DNA of 64,000 nt from Caryophanales bacterium UBA1737 (GTDB lineage Bacteria > Bacillota_I > Bacilli_A > ML615J-28 > CAG-313), in the NCBI GenBank assembly GCA_002315915.1, contig DCIB01000002.1, positions 30,665 to 94,664 of the forward strand, in the 5' to 3' direction. This document shows positions 16,953-25,328 of this stretch, in pieces. The notes below the pieces were generated by a model. That model was given only the letters and a program-made list of their open reading frames with translations. It was not told where the DNA came from and searched no databases. Both the position numbers and the translations under genes were made by a program. Positions within the stretch are counted from its first letter, which is position 1; every line of letters begins with the position of its first letter.

Positions 16953-17605
16953 TGGATCAAACAATAATCTCTTTTATTAATGAATTATACCCACTTACAA
17001 AGTGTGATATAAAAGAATTTAATAAAATAGAATTTAATGGTATGTCTTTTACTAATACTCATTATGAAGCCGAAGGCTTAGGTAGCGTTTCTATAATGGA
17101 AATGGTTGCTGCAGGCGGAGCTATGACGATGGATTCTATAATAATAAATCCATTCAATATAGATGCACCACTTGTTTCATATGATAGAGTTAAAGCATTT
17201 GGTAAAGACACACTATTACTTGAGTCATATAATACTTGTTTAAATAACGATTTTGATCAATCTAATTTACTATTATTAAAATCAAAGTATTCTAATTTTA
17301 TAGATCATGTATCTAAACCATGTTGGTATGATGATATAACTATGCCTTTTTCACTATGTAAAGATGGTGAAAAATCAAATGAATCAGATTTTGATAATAT
17401 TGCTAAAGAATTTATATTATTATATTTAGAAGCTACTAAAATTGCTCCTAAATGTGATGAAAAATTAAAAAGATTAGCTGCAAAGAAATATTCTGATGGC
17501 TTATTAGAACATGGTGGACCTGCTACAGATCCATTTAAAGCAGCAGTTGGAATTGAAAAGACAACAGAATTCTTTAATAAAGTATTATTTGCAGTAGAAA
17601 AATAG
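16952..17605 (+). CDS. Uncharacterised protein, possible remote ferredoxin-bilin-reductase-like fold
   Basis: I do not recognise this 217-aa soluble protein with confidence. It has a Gly/Met-rich segment (GLGSVSIMEMVAAGGAMTMD), a PLVSYDRV strand, and a C-terminal TDPFKAAVGIEKTTEFFNKVLF. The last weakly recalls the G-x-E-W-A-x-x-Y-x-x-x-V-L-F end of ferredoxin-dependent bilin reductases. The position also fits: it overlaps the DUF1295 stop (TAATG) and precedes a split-barrel flavin/haem-type protein by 10 bases. The remote similarity is only suggestive and could be chance. Confidence 0.4.
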   Translation: MDQTIISFINELYPLTKCDIKEFNKIEFNGMSFTNTHYEAEGLGSVSIMEMVAAGGAMTMDSIIINPFNIDAPLVSYDRVKAFGKDTLLLESYNTCLNNDFDQSNLLLLKSKYSNFIDHVSKPCWYDDITMPFSLCKDGEKSNESDFDNIAKEFILLYLEATKIAPKCDEKLKRLAAKKYSDGLLEHGGPATDPFKAAVGIEKTTEFFNKVLFAVEK

Positions 17606-17614
17606 GACATATAT

Positions 17615-18130
17615 ATGGTAAAAGAAGACGTAAATATTAAATATTTTCAATCATTTTGGATTGAACAACAAAAAAATGCAAAACACATGGATCAAGATAA
17701 AGTTTTAGAACATATTACTAACTTTATTAATAATCATAATACATGTGCTCTTGCAACAGGAGTTGATTCGTATATTAGAAATACTCCTATTGAATATACA
17801 TTTATGGATGGAGATTTCTATTTCTATTCAGAAGGTGGAAATAAATTTATTGGTTTAGAAAAAAATGATAATGTTAGTATAGCAATATTTGAATACTATG
17901 GTGACCGTTTTAATTCTCATGGATTACAAGTTATGGGAAAAGCTGAAGTTTATCCACCTAGATGTGAATTATTTAAAAAAGTATTAGAATTCAAAGGAAT
18001 TCCATATGACGTAATGAAAGCAGCTAAAGTAGATGTTGCATTAATAAAAGTAACACCCGTAGAATATGAAATGTATGATACAGATTTTGTAAAAGCTGGC
18101 TATGATGTACGTCAAATTATAAAGTTTTAA
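17615..18130 (+). CDS. Pyridoxamine 5'-phosphate oxidase-fold (PPOX/split-barrel) protein
   Basis: This 171-aa protein has the split beta-barrel pattern of flavin- or haem-binding PPOX proteins: NHNTCALATGVDSYIRNTPIEY, GDFYFYSEGGNKFIGL, KNDNVSIAIFEYYG, then QVMGKAEVYP. Members include PNP oxidases, F420/FMN reductases and HugZ-like haem-degrading enzymes, and sequence alone does not choose among them. It closes the four-gene SDR-DUF1295-unknown-PPOX unit and is followed by a terminator. An FMN or haem cofactor is likely. Confidence 0.8.
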   Translation: MVKEDVNIKYFQSFWIEQQKNAKHMDQDKVLEHITNFINNHNTCALATGVDSYIRNTPIEYTFMDGDFYFYSEGGNKFIGLEKNDNVSIAIFEYYGDRFNSHGLQVMGKAEVYPPRCELFKKVLEFKGIPYDVMKAAKVDVALIKVTPVEYEMYDTDFVKAGYDVRQIIKF

Positions 18131-18140
18131 TTAAAGAAAG

Positions 18141-18169
18141 TAGCAGAAGTATAAATACTTCTGCTATTA
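18141..18169 (+). terminator. Terminator after PPOX gene
   Basis: TAGCAGAAGTA (18141-18151) pairs with TACTTCTGCTA (18156-18166) around TAAA; the tail is only moderately T-rich. Confidence 0.7.
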
Positions 18170-18183
18170 TTTGAAGGTGATTT

Positions 18184-19026
18184 ATGGCATATAAAATTTT
18201 AAGAAAAGAAATTTTAAATCCTACTGTTACTTTAATGGAAATAAATGCTCCATATGTAGCTAGAAAAGCACATGCTGGAGAATTTATTATATTAAGAGTA
18301 GACGAAAAAGGAGAAAGAATTCCATTAACTATTGCTGATTATGATATTGATAAAGGAAGTGTAACTATTATATTTCAAATAGTAGGACTTTCTACTTATA
18401 AATTAAATCAGTTAAATGAAGGTGATGAAGTTTTAGATTTTGTTGGACCACTTGGTAAACCTACTGATATTTTGAATGTTAAAAAAGCATTAGTTATAGG
18501 TGGAGGAGTAGGTGCAGCAATAGCGTATCCTATATGTAAAGCATTAAAACTTCAAGGATCTTATGTAGATGCAATAGTTGGGTTTAGATCTAAAGATATA
18601 GTTATATTAGAAGATGAATTTAAAAATTCTTCAGATAATTTATATATTTATACAGATGATGGATCATATGGTAAAAAGGGTTTTGTTACAAGTGATTTAA
18701 ATGAACTATTAAAAAATAATTATGATGAAGTATTCGTAATAGGTTCATTAATGATGATGAAAAACGTTGTTAATGTAACTAAAGAATATGGAACTAAAAC
18801 TACAGTATCAATGAATTCTATTATGATAGATGGAACTGGTATGTGTGGTGGATGTAAATTATATATTGATGGTAAGATGAAATTTGCTTGTGTAGATGGT
18901 CCTGATTTTGATGGATTTAAAGTTGATTTTGATTCAATGATATTAAAATCAAAGATGTATAAAGAAGTTGAACATCATAAATATGAAACATATTGTAATT
19001 TAATGAAGGAGAAAGTAAATGGTTAA
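18184..19026 (+). CDS. nfnA: NADH-dependent ferredoxin:NADP+ oxidoreductase subunit A (sulfide dehydrogenase beta-like)
   Basis: This 280-aa protein has an FAD-binding barrel (GEFIILRVDEKGERIPLTIAD), an NAD-binding domain with GGGVGAAIAYPICKAL, and a C-terminal [2Fe-2S] site in GTGMCGGCKLYIDGK...FACVDGPDFDG. These are the traits of NfnA/SudB, which with NfnB bifurcates electrons between NADPH, NAD+ and ferredoxin. It overlaps nfnB by 8 bases. AAGGTG lies before the start. DHODH electron-transfer subunit (PyrK) is an alternative family, but the partner gene makes NfnA far more likely. Confidence 0.9.
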   Translation: MAYKILRKEILNPTVTLMEINAPYVARKAHAGEFIILRVDEKGERIPLTIADYDIDKGSVTIIFQIVGLSTYKLNQLNEGDEVLDFVGPLGKPTDILNVKKALVIGGGVGAAIAYPICKALKLQGSYVDAIVGFRSKDIVILEDEFKNSSDNLYIYTDDGSYGKKGFVTSDLNELLKNNYDEVFVIGSLMMMKNVVNVTKEYGTKTTVSMNSIMIDGTGMCGGCKLYIDGKMKFACVDGPDFDGFKVDFDSMILKSKMYKEVEHHKYETYCNLMKEKVNG

Positions 19027-20362
19027 TATTAATCGTGTAGAAATGCCTTCATTAGATGCAAAGGTTAGACAAACTAATTTTAATGAAGTTGCAACTGGTT
19101 ATACAAAAGAGGATGCTTTACTTGAAGCATCAAGATGTTTAAATTGTAAAAATCCATTATGTGTAAAAGGGTGTCCTGTAAATATTGATATTCCTGGATT
19201 CATTTCATTATTAAAAGAAGATAATGTTAATGCAGCCTTAGCAAAAATTAAAGAACAATCTGCATTTCCTGGTATTTGTGGAAGAGTTTGTCCACAAGAA
19301 AAACAATGTGAAGGTAAATGTGTAAGAGGAATTAAAGGTGAAAGTGTTGCAATAGGAAGACTTGAAAGATATGTTGCAGATAATGGAACTATCTTAGAAG
19401 AACCTCTTATTACAAAGAATAATAAGAGTGTTGCTGTTGTAGGTAGTGGACCAGCAGGTCTTGCATTTGCCGGTGAAGCATTAAATAAGGGATATGATGT
19501 TACTATTTATGAAGCACTACATTGTAGTGGTGGTGTTTTAGTATATGGTATTCCAGAATTTAGATTACCTAAATCTATTGTTAAAAAAGAAATTGATTCT
19601 TTAGTTAAAAAAGGTGCTAAAATTATTAATAATGTACTTGTTGGTAAATCTATTTCATTAGAAGAATTAAAGAAAAATAATGATTATGTATTCTTAGGAC
19701 TAGGAGCTGGTGTTCCTAGATTTATGAATATACCTGGTGAAAACTTAAATGGTGTACAATCAGCTAATGAATTCTTAACAAGAGTTAATCTAATGAAAGC
19801 ATATATTGAAGAATATGATACACCAATTAAACATATGAATAATGTAGTTGTAGTTGGTGGAGGGAATGTTGCTATGGACGCAGCACGTTGTGCTAAACGT
19901 CTAGGAGCCAATGTTTCTTTAGTATATAGAAGAAGTTTAGATGAAATGCCAGCACGTCTTGAAGAAGTTCATCATGCTATGGAAGAAGATATTAATTTCT
20001 TAACATTAACTAACCCTATTTGTATTAATGGTAATGAAGAAGGCAATGTTGTAAGCGTTACTTGTAATACAATGGAATTAGGAGAACCTGATGCATCAGG
20101 TAGAAGAAGCCCAATTGTTAAAGAAGGTTGTGATGTAACTATTAACTGTGATACAGTTATTATGGCTATAGGAAATTATCCTAACCCTGTTATTAGAAAC
20201 TCAACAGATATGATTAATTTCTCAGATAAAGGATTAATTATCGTAAATGAAGATAATGAAACTTCATATGAAGGAATATTTGCGGGTGGAGATATTACAA
20301 CAGGAGCTGCAACTGTTATTCTTGCAATGGGAGCAGGTAAGAAAGCCGCATCTAAAATTTAA
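19019..20362 (+). CDS. nfnB: NADPH-dependent oxidoreductase subunit B (NfnB/GltD-like)
   Basis: This 447-aa flavoprotein is related to the glutamate synthase small subunit. The N-terminal part holds two Cys clusters for [4Fe-4S] centres (CLNCKNPLCVKGCP near residues 40-53 and CGRVCPQEKQCEGKC near 83-97). An FAD-binding GSGPAGLAFAG and an NADPH-binding GGGNVAMDAARCAKR follow, with the C-terminal YEGIFAGGDITTGAATVI. There is no glutamate synthase large subunit nearby, and overlap with nfnA points to the Nfn complex. It should link the cell's NADPH pool to reduced ferredoxin. Confidence 0.9.
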   Translation: MVNINRVEMPSLDAKVRQTNFNEVATGYTKEDALLEASRCLNCKNPLCVKGCPVNIDIPGFISLLKEDNVNAALAKIKEQSAFPGICGRVCPQEKQCEGKCVRGIKGESVAIGRLERYVADNGTILEEPLITKNNKSVAVVGSGPAGLAFAGEALNKGYDVTIYEALHCSGGVLVYGIPEFRLPKSIVKKEIDSLVKKGAKIINNVLVGKSISLEELKKNNDYVFLGLGAGVPRFMNIPGENLNGVQSANEFLTRVNLMKAYIEEYDTPIKHMNNVVVVGGGNVAMDAARCAKRLGANVSLVYRRSLDEMPARLEEVHHAMEEDINFLTLTNPICINGNEEGNVVSVTCNTMELGEPDASGRRSPIVKEGCDVTINCDTVIMAIGNYPNPVIRNSTDMINFSDKGLIIVNEDNETSYEGIFAGGDITTGAATVILAMGAGKKAASKI

Positions 20363-20368
20363 ATGAAT

Positions 20369-20404
20369 AAAAGCATAAATCCATCTGATTTATGCTTTTT
20401 ATTT
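20369..20404 (+). terminator. Terminator after nfnB
   Basis: AAAAGCATAAATC (20369-20381) pairs with GATTTATGCTTTT (20387-20399), then T-rich tail. Confidence 0.85.
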
Positions 20405-20435
20405 TGTTAATACGCTTTTAATATCTACAAAAATA

Positions 20436-20447
20436 TGATATTATAAT
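20436..20447 (+). promoter_or_regulatory. Candidate promoter of the yitT unit
   Basis: Overlapping boxes TGATATTAT (20436-20444) and TATAAT (20442-20447) about 27 bases before the start; no clear -35. Confidence 0.45.
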
Positions 20448-20473
20448 AATATATTATAGAAAGTATTATATAT

Positions 20474-21403
20474 ATGAATATTAATAAACGAAATTTATTA
20501 ACACAAATTAAAAATTTTGGTCTTATTCTAATAGGAACATTCATTCTTGCTTTTGGAACCGAAGTATTTATTAATCAATCTAGTTTAATAATGGGAGGAA
20601 TGAGTGGTGTTGCTATTATATTAGATTATATAATTCCGTCTCAAGAATCTAATTTTGAATTATATATTACTATATTAACTTGGTTTTTCTTTTTACTTAG
20701 TTTAATAGTAATAGGATGGGATTTTACAGTTAAAACACTTATTTCTGCAATATTCTACCCTATATTTATATATTTATGTTCATTTATTATAGATAAAGAT
20801 ATCAACTTTTTAAATGGATTCTTTATTATAGAATCAGAATATAAAGAAATATTATCTTGTATATTTGGTGGAGCAATGGTTGGAGCAGGTTGTGCTATTG
20901 CACTTCTTGGAGGCGGATCTACTGGTGGAGTAGATGTTATTGCAACTATTTGCTGTAAATATAATAAAAAGTTAGTTGAAGCAAAAATTATATTTTTACT
21001 TGATGCAACTATTGATTTAATAGGTATGTTTGTAATAAAAGATTTTGCATTATCACTTCTTGGTATTGCAGCTGCATTTATTTCATCAACAGTTATAGAA
21101 AAATTATTCTTAGGACCTAATACCTCTTTTATTGCAGAAGTAATTACTGAATACCCTGATGAAATTAATGCTGCTATTATTAATAAGTTAGATAGAACTA
21201 CAACTATTATTCAAGTAGTTGGTGGATATTCTAAGAAGAATAAGACTATGTTATTAATTTCATTTACTATGAAAAATTATGAGAATTTTAGATATATATT
21301 AAAAGAAACTGATCCAAGAGCATTTGTTTTAATACATAAAGCTTATGAAATTACTGGAGAAGGTTGGACATACGAGTTAGCTCGTAAGAAAGAGGAAAAA
21401 TAA
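20474..21403 (+). CDS. YitT family membrane protein (DUF2179 C-terminus)
   Basis: This 309-aa protein has five to six membrane helices (to about residue 205) and a cytosolic C-terminal DUF2179 domain (about 225-300) with DRTTTIIQVVGGYSKKNKTMLL and DPRAFVLIHKAYEITGEGW. YitT proteins are widespread in Firmicutes; their transport or regulatory role is not settled. GGMSGVAIILDY and GGGSTGGVDVIATI are the conserved glycine-rich half-repeats of the membrane part. It is the first of four membrane-protein genes with overlapping or closely spaced ends. Confidence 0.9.
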   Translation: MNINKRNLLTQIKNFGLILIGTFILAFGTEVFINQSSLIMGGMSGVAIILDYIIPSQESNFELYITILTWFFFLLSLIVIGWDFTVKTLISAIFYPIFIYLCSFIIDKDINFLNGFFIIESEYKEILSCIFGGAMVGAGCAIALLGGGSTGGVDVIATICCKYNKKLVEAKIIFLLDATIDLIGMFVIKDFALSLLGIAAAFISSTVIEKLFLGPNTSFIAEVITEYPDEINAAIINKLDRTTTIIQVVGGYSKKNKTMLLISFTMKNYENFRYILKETDPRAFVLIHKAYEITGEGWTYELARKKEEK

Positions 21404-22557
21404 TGAAACAGATAACAATTAAAAATGATCGTAAAACATTACTTAGATCTAAATTAATGGTATTTTTATTAGTTGGATTTTGTTTATATTTATTTGTAAA
21501 TCAAATTGTAACTTGTGTTAAAGGAAACATTGATGGATTAGAAGATGAGACAGTCACTATTAAAGAAACTAAATATGATGAATCTGCAACTTATTTTTAT
21601 TTTACTGTTAATGAAAACAATAGTACATATTATTGTACAAATTTAAATGTAATGAAATATTTTGCAGATAATATATCATTAAATCTAACTACTGATGTTT
21701 TAGATAATCCTGTAGGTAAACTTATTTATAAGATAGATTGTGTGTCATCACCTGATATGAATTATGATAATACTGAAGAATTCTTTGCTACAAACACAAG
21801 AACTATCATTATTGCATCAGTAATTATTGCTGGAATGATAGGATATCTTGCTTATGTATTAATTACAATATTTAAAAAACCACTTGAAGAAACATTTGAT
21901 GCAATTGAATATCAATTAACTGCTAATCCTATTATTACTAATAAGATGTTACCAAAATCATGTAAAACCAGAAAAAAAGTTCAATTATATAATGTTGTAT
22001 GTGGAATATTATTAGGATCTATTATGTTAATCCTATTATTTAGTAATGCATTACAAACATATTTAGGTGAAAATTTTGCATTATTAGTATATATATATTT
22101 TGGAATATCACTTGTAGTAGGTGGATTACTAGTTATATTTAGACCTCAATTTGATTCAAAAGATTCATATCAATTTTCAAATGATTATTTAAATTATTTA
22201 AATAATGGTGGAGGAGAATCATTTAATTTAGCTTATACGTTTACTAATGAAGGAATTAAATATTCATCTAATGGTGAAGATAAAATATATCCATATGACA
22301 AACTAAATCTATATGTAACAGCATTATATGGAAAAGGATTCTTTGCGACAAACTTATTTATAGTATCTGACATTGAAGATTTAGGTGAAAAAGATTTAGA
22401 TATAATTATTCCTTTAACTTATGAAGTATATACATCATTAAAAGATAATAATGTTAAAGTAAAAGGATTAGATGAATTATTACATAATTTACAAAAAGAA
22501 ATAACTAAATATTCTCCTTTTGCTAAAAAGGGTAAAGTTGTAAAATATAATAATTAA
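21403..22557 (+). CDS. Unknown membrane protein with extracellular loop
   Basis: I do not recognise this 384-aa protein. It has about four membrane helices (near residues 17-35, 134-157, 197-215 and 225-245). A roughly 95-residue loop between helices 1 and 2 is rich in Tyr, Asn and Thr and is likely outside. The soluble C-terminal region of about 135 residues is acidic and ends in a basic patch. The start overlaps the yitT stop by one base. The C-terminal part reads like a small alpha/beta or PH-like domain (GIKYSSNGEDKIYPYDKL). Function unknown. Confidence 0.6.
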   Translation: MKQITIKNDRKTLLRSKLMVFLLVGFCLYLFVNQIVTCVKGNIDGLEDETVTIKETKYDESATYFYFTVNENNSTYYCTNLNVMKYFADNISLNLTTDVLDNPVGKLIYKIDCVSSPDMNYDNTEEFFATNTRTIIIASVIIAGMIGYLAYVLITIFKKPLEETFDAIEYQLTANPIITNKMLPKSCKTRKKVQLYNVVCGILLGSIMLILLFSNALQTYLGENFALLVYIYFGISLVVGGLLVIFRPQFDSKDSYQFSNDYLNYLNNGGGESFNLAYTFTNEGIKYSSNGEDKIYPYDKLNLYVTALYGKGFFATNLFIVSDIEDLGEKDLDIIIPLTYEVYTSLKDNNVKVKGLDELLHNLQKEITKYSPFAKKGKVVKYNN

Positions 22558-22572
22558 AAAGGAAAATATAAT

Positions 22573-23415
22573 ATGAAAGAAACTCAAAAAAACATTGATT
22601 ATTTAGCATATGGAGTACTTTTAGTATTCTTAAATATCACATTAACTGATTATCAAATATTAGTATCTACTATTGCTGGTGGAGTTCTTGTATACTTAGC
22701 TTGTACTAGCTTAGCAAAGCAATATAAAACAGATGGATTTAATAAAACAAAGATTGCATCAATTATTGTTATTGCATTTGGTGCTTTTATTAGTGCGTTA
22801 AATAACATTGTAGATTTATCGAATACAACAGCTGCTGCTAATGATTTAATTACTACTTTAGATAGTATTACTGAAGATAATGTAGATTTATTATTTAGTT
22901 CATTAACTACATTTATGAATACATATGCATCATTCAAAAAAGAAATCATAATAAGTACAGTATTAGATATTTTACCTGATTTAGTAATATGTATACTAAT
23001 TTATTCATTAGGTAAATCAATAGTAATAGTTAAATGTAATGAAAAGAAAATTATTACTGAAGCAGTTGAATCATCTAAAAAAACATTTACTGCTGGAATT
23101 ATTACTGCTTGTTTAACTTTAGTTATTTCTTTAGTTGTAATTGAATTTATGGCTAAATTTAATATTGTATATTCAGGCGGTGAAATAACAGGACTTGATG
23201 CAAGTGCTATTACACTTGGTGGAATTTTAGGTATATTAGGTCTTGCTATAGGTATTACTGGTATTATTTGTTTTGTTAATATGGTCAAATTTATGGTTAG
23301 ACTATTTAGATTAAGAAAGAATTATTTATCATTTGCAGATAGATATGATGATGAATTAAACAAAAGTGAAGAACCATCATCTGATTCAAATGATGATCAA
23401 GTATATTACAAATAG
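22573..23415 (+). CDS. Unknown five-helix membrane protein
   Basis: This 280-aa protein has about five membrane helices, with a longer loop between helices 3 and 4 (about residues 90-115). It has a glycine-rich last pair (GGILGILGLAIGITGIICFVN) and an acidic, Ser-rich cytosolic tail (about 255-280). No family motif is recognised. GGAAAAT precedes the start, and its stop overlaps the GTG start of the next gene, so it belongs to the yitT operon. Its neighbours are all membrane proteins, which suggests a shared envelope role (inference). Confidence 0.6.
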   Translation: MKETQKNIDYLAYGVLLVFLNITLTDYQILVSTIAGGVLVYLACTSLAKQYKTDGFNKTKIASIIVIAFGAFISALNNIVDLSNTTAAANDLITTLDSITEDNVDLLFSSLTTFMNTYASFKKEIIISTVLDILPDLVICILIYSLGKSIVIVKCNEKKIITEAVESSKKTFTAGIITACLTLVISLVVIEFMAKFNIVYSGGEITGLDASAITLGGILGILGLAIGITGIICFVNMVKFMVRLFRLRKNYLSFADRYDDELNKSEEPSSDSNDDQVYYK

Positions 23416-24326
23416 TGAAAAAAATTAAAATAAATGAAATAACAGAAGGGGCAATATATATTGCCCTTTATGGTATTTTAGCCTTACTTACTAGATATAT
23501 ATTTGTATCATTTGATTCCATTATTTATTATTTCTTCCCTTTACCAATGGCAATATATTCTATTAGAAAAGATTATAAACTAGGATTATTAGTATTATTT
23601 GGTTCTGTATTAATTTCTTTTTTATTTGGAAATGTATTATATGTTATTGGATTAATACTTCCAAATATATTTGTAGGATATATATTTGGTTTAATGGAAA
23701 AGAAGTCTTCATTAAAAATAATAAATTATATTATTTGTTTTATATTATTACTTTTAAGTGATTTTTTATCTATATATCTATTTACTAATGGTACTTATTT
23801 TGATGAAGCATTAATCATATTAAATAAAATATCATCAAGTATATCATCATTAAGTGAAGAAATGATAAATCAAATATTAACTATTTGTTCAACAATAGTT
23901 TTAATAATAGATTCAATCGTTAAAGAAATACTATTAATAATTCTATTTAATATCTTAATTATTAGATTAAAATTAAAAGATGATTTTGAATCTAAAATGA
24001 ATCTTAAAATAATATATAATCCTATAATTAGTATTGTTTATATAATATTAACTATTCTTTGTATATATTTAACAGGATTATTAATAACAGCTAATGCAAC
24101 ATTAATTAATATTTTGTTTACAATAATATTTACTATATGGTTTATAATGGGATTTTATATATTTTATCAATATTGTTTTATGTTAAGATTAGAACTTAAT
24201 CATTCGAAAGTATATATATTCTTAATTCTATTTATTATATCCATAGTATTATTTCCAATAGGTATTTTGATTGGACTAATATTAAATGTAATATCATATA
24301 ACTATGTTTTAAGAAGTTTAAAGTAG
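23415..24326 (+). CDS. DUF2232/YybS-like membrane protein
   Basis: This 303-aa protein is predicted to have about eight membrane helices. The pattern resembles YybS/DUF2232 proteins (EGAIYIALYGILALLTRYI, then YYFFPLPMAIYSIRKDYKLGLLVLFGSVL and a late FWFIMGFYIFYQYCFMLRLEL-like region). These proteins have an ECF-S-component-like architecture and no settled function. Translation begins at GTG 23415, sharing a base with the previous TAG stop (TAGTG). It is the last gene before a strong terminator. Confidence 0.6.
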   Translation: MKKIKINEITEGAIYIALYGILALLTRYIFVSFDSIIYYFFPLPMAIYSIRKDYKLGLLVLFGSVLISFLFGNVLYVIGLILPNIFVGYIFGLMEKKSSLKIINYIICFILLLLSDFLSIYLFTNGTYFDEALIILNKISSSISSLSEEMINQILTICSTIVLIIDSIVKEILLIILFNILIIRLKLKDDFESKMNLKIIYNPIISIVYIILTILCIYLTGLLITANATLINILFTIIFTIWFIMGFYIFYQYCFMLRLELNHSKVYIFLILFIISIVLFPIGILIGLILNVISYNYVLRSLK

Positions 24327-24354
24327 TGTATTTATAAAATACACTACTTTTTTA
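24321..24354 (+). terminator. Terminator after the yitT operon
   Basis: AAGTAGTGTATTT (24321-24333) pairs with AAATACACTACTT (24337-24349), followed by TTTTT; the stem overlaps the stop codon. Confidence 0.85.
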
Positions 24355-24388
24355 TCGAGTCATATAATAATAAATCATTAATTTATTT

Positions 24389-24397
24389 TGATATAAT
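24389..24397 (+). promoter_or_regulatory. Extended -10 promoter upstream of 24423 and serS
   Basis: TGATATAAT at 24389-24397, about 26 bases before the start at 24423. No T-box leader is present before serS. Confidence 0.6.
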
Positions 24398-24422
24398 ATA
24401 TATATAAAGAAGGTAAACTTGT

Positions 24423-25319
24423 ATGAATGAAGTACTTGATTATTTTAAATCATTAGATTCTAATCCTTTTTACAAAAATAAAGTAAAACTTATCCCATCT
24501 AAAGAAGAAATAAGAATTATTAGTAGTATTACTCCTTATTTATTTGAAGATTTAGATATCGATTTAATAAATGGTGATTATGTATTAGTATCAGAATCTA
24601 TATCTGATGTTGATGCGGATTACATTATTAAAGATGGTAAAGTAAATAAAGTCAATAATCATATATATGAAACAGGTAATTGTTTTATTAATAGTGGATT
24701 AAAAGTTGATGAATTAGTTAATGGTATTATAACTATTGAAGATGGTATATATTTAATTGATGGTAAAAAAACATGTGTAAGTGTACCATTTATTAAAAAT
24801 GATGAATATTGTAATAATGATTCATTAAATAAAGAAGGATTTAGTGTTACTGTTTTTGGTGATGATGTATATTTATCTAAAACATTTTATGATAAAAAAT
24901 CTAAAATGATTTGTAATGAAGGATATAATAGTGCAGTAAAAATAAAAATTGTATTTGATATGAATACTAATTTCTTTTATCAAATGCAACTAGCAGCAAA
25001 ACTAGCATTAAAATTAGTTAATTTTAATGGTTTATCTTGTGATGATGTAAAATCAAATTTATTCTTTAATGGATTGGTTGATCCAGTTAATTTACATAAG
25101 AATGATTTATGGTATTATTTTAAAGCTTTAGTTCAGGTTGAAGATGATATTACATATTATAAATCACTAGGATATGAAGTAGAACTTGAAACATCAAATA
25201 AATATATTAATAAAAATGGAACTATTGATAAGACCCCTCCAGTAAAGGGACTTGATTATACTATTAAAACATATATTAATGGTATTGATGATTCATTATC
25301 ATTTTTAAAATTAATTTAA
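24423..25319 (+). CDS. Unknown soluble protein upstream of serS
   Basis: I do not recognise this 298-aa protein. It is acidic, with no signal peptide or membrane helix. It is built of beta-rich segments to about residue 180 (for example DYIIKDGKVNKVNNHIYETG, ITIEDGIYLIDGKKTC), then helical stretches (NFFYQMQLAAKLALKLVNF, HKNDLWYYFKALVQVED). The C-terminus has TPPVKGLDYTIKTYING. The stop is 9 bases before serS, and both share the promoter at 24389, so some link to translation is possible but unproven. Confidence 0.55.
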   Translation: MNEVLDYFKSLDSNPFYKNKVKLIPSKEEIRIISSITPYLFEDLDIDLINGDYVLVSESISDVDADYIIKDGKVNKVNNHIYETGNCFINSGLKVDELVNGIITIEDGIYLIDGKKTCVSVPFIKNDEYCNNDSLNKEGFSVTVFGDDVYLSKTFYDKKSKMICNEGYNSAVKIKIVFDMNTNFFYQMQLAAKLALKLVNFNGLSCDDVKSNLFFNGLVDPVNLHKNDLWYYFKALVQVEDDITYYKSLGYEVELETSNKYINKNGTIDKTPPVKGLDYTIKTYINGIDDSLSFLKLI

Positions 25320-25328
25320 GGGGAAATT

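Noticed and set aside
24354..24422. T-box leader for serS
   Set aside because: The space is too short and no T-box core or specifier stem is visible; serS is also second in its unit.
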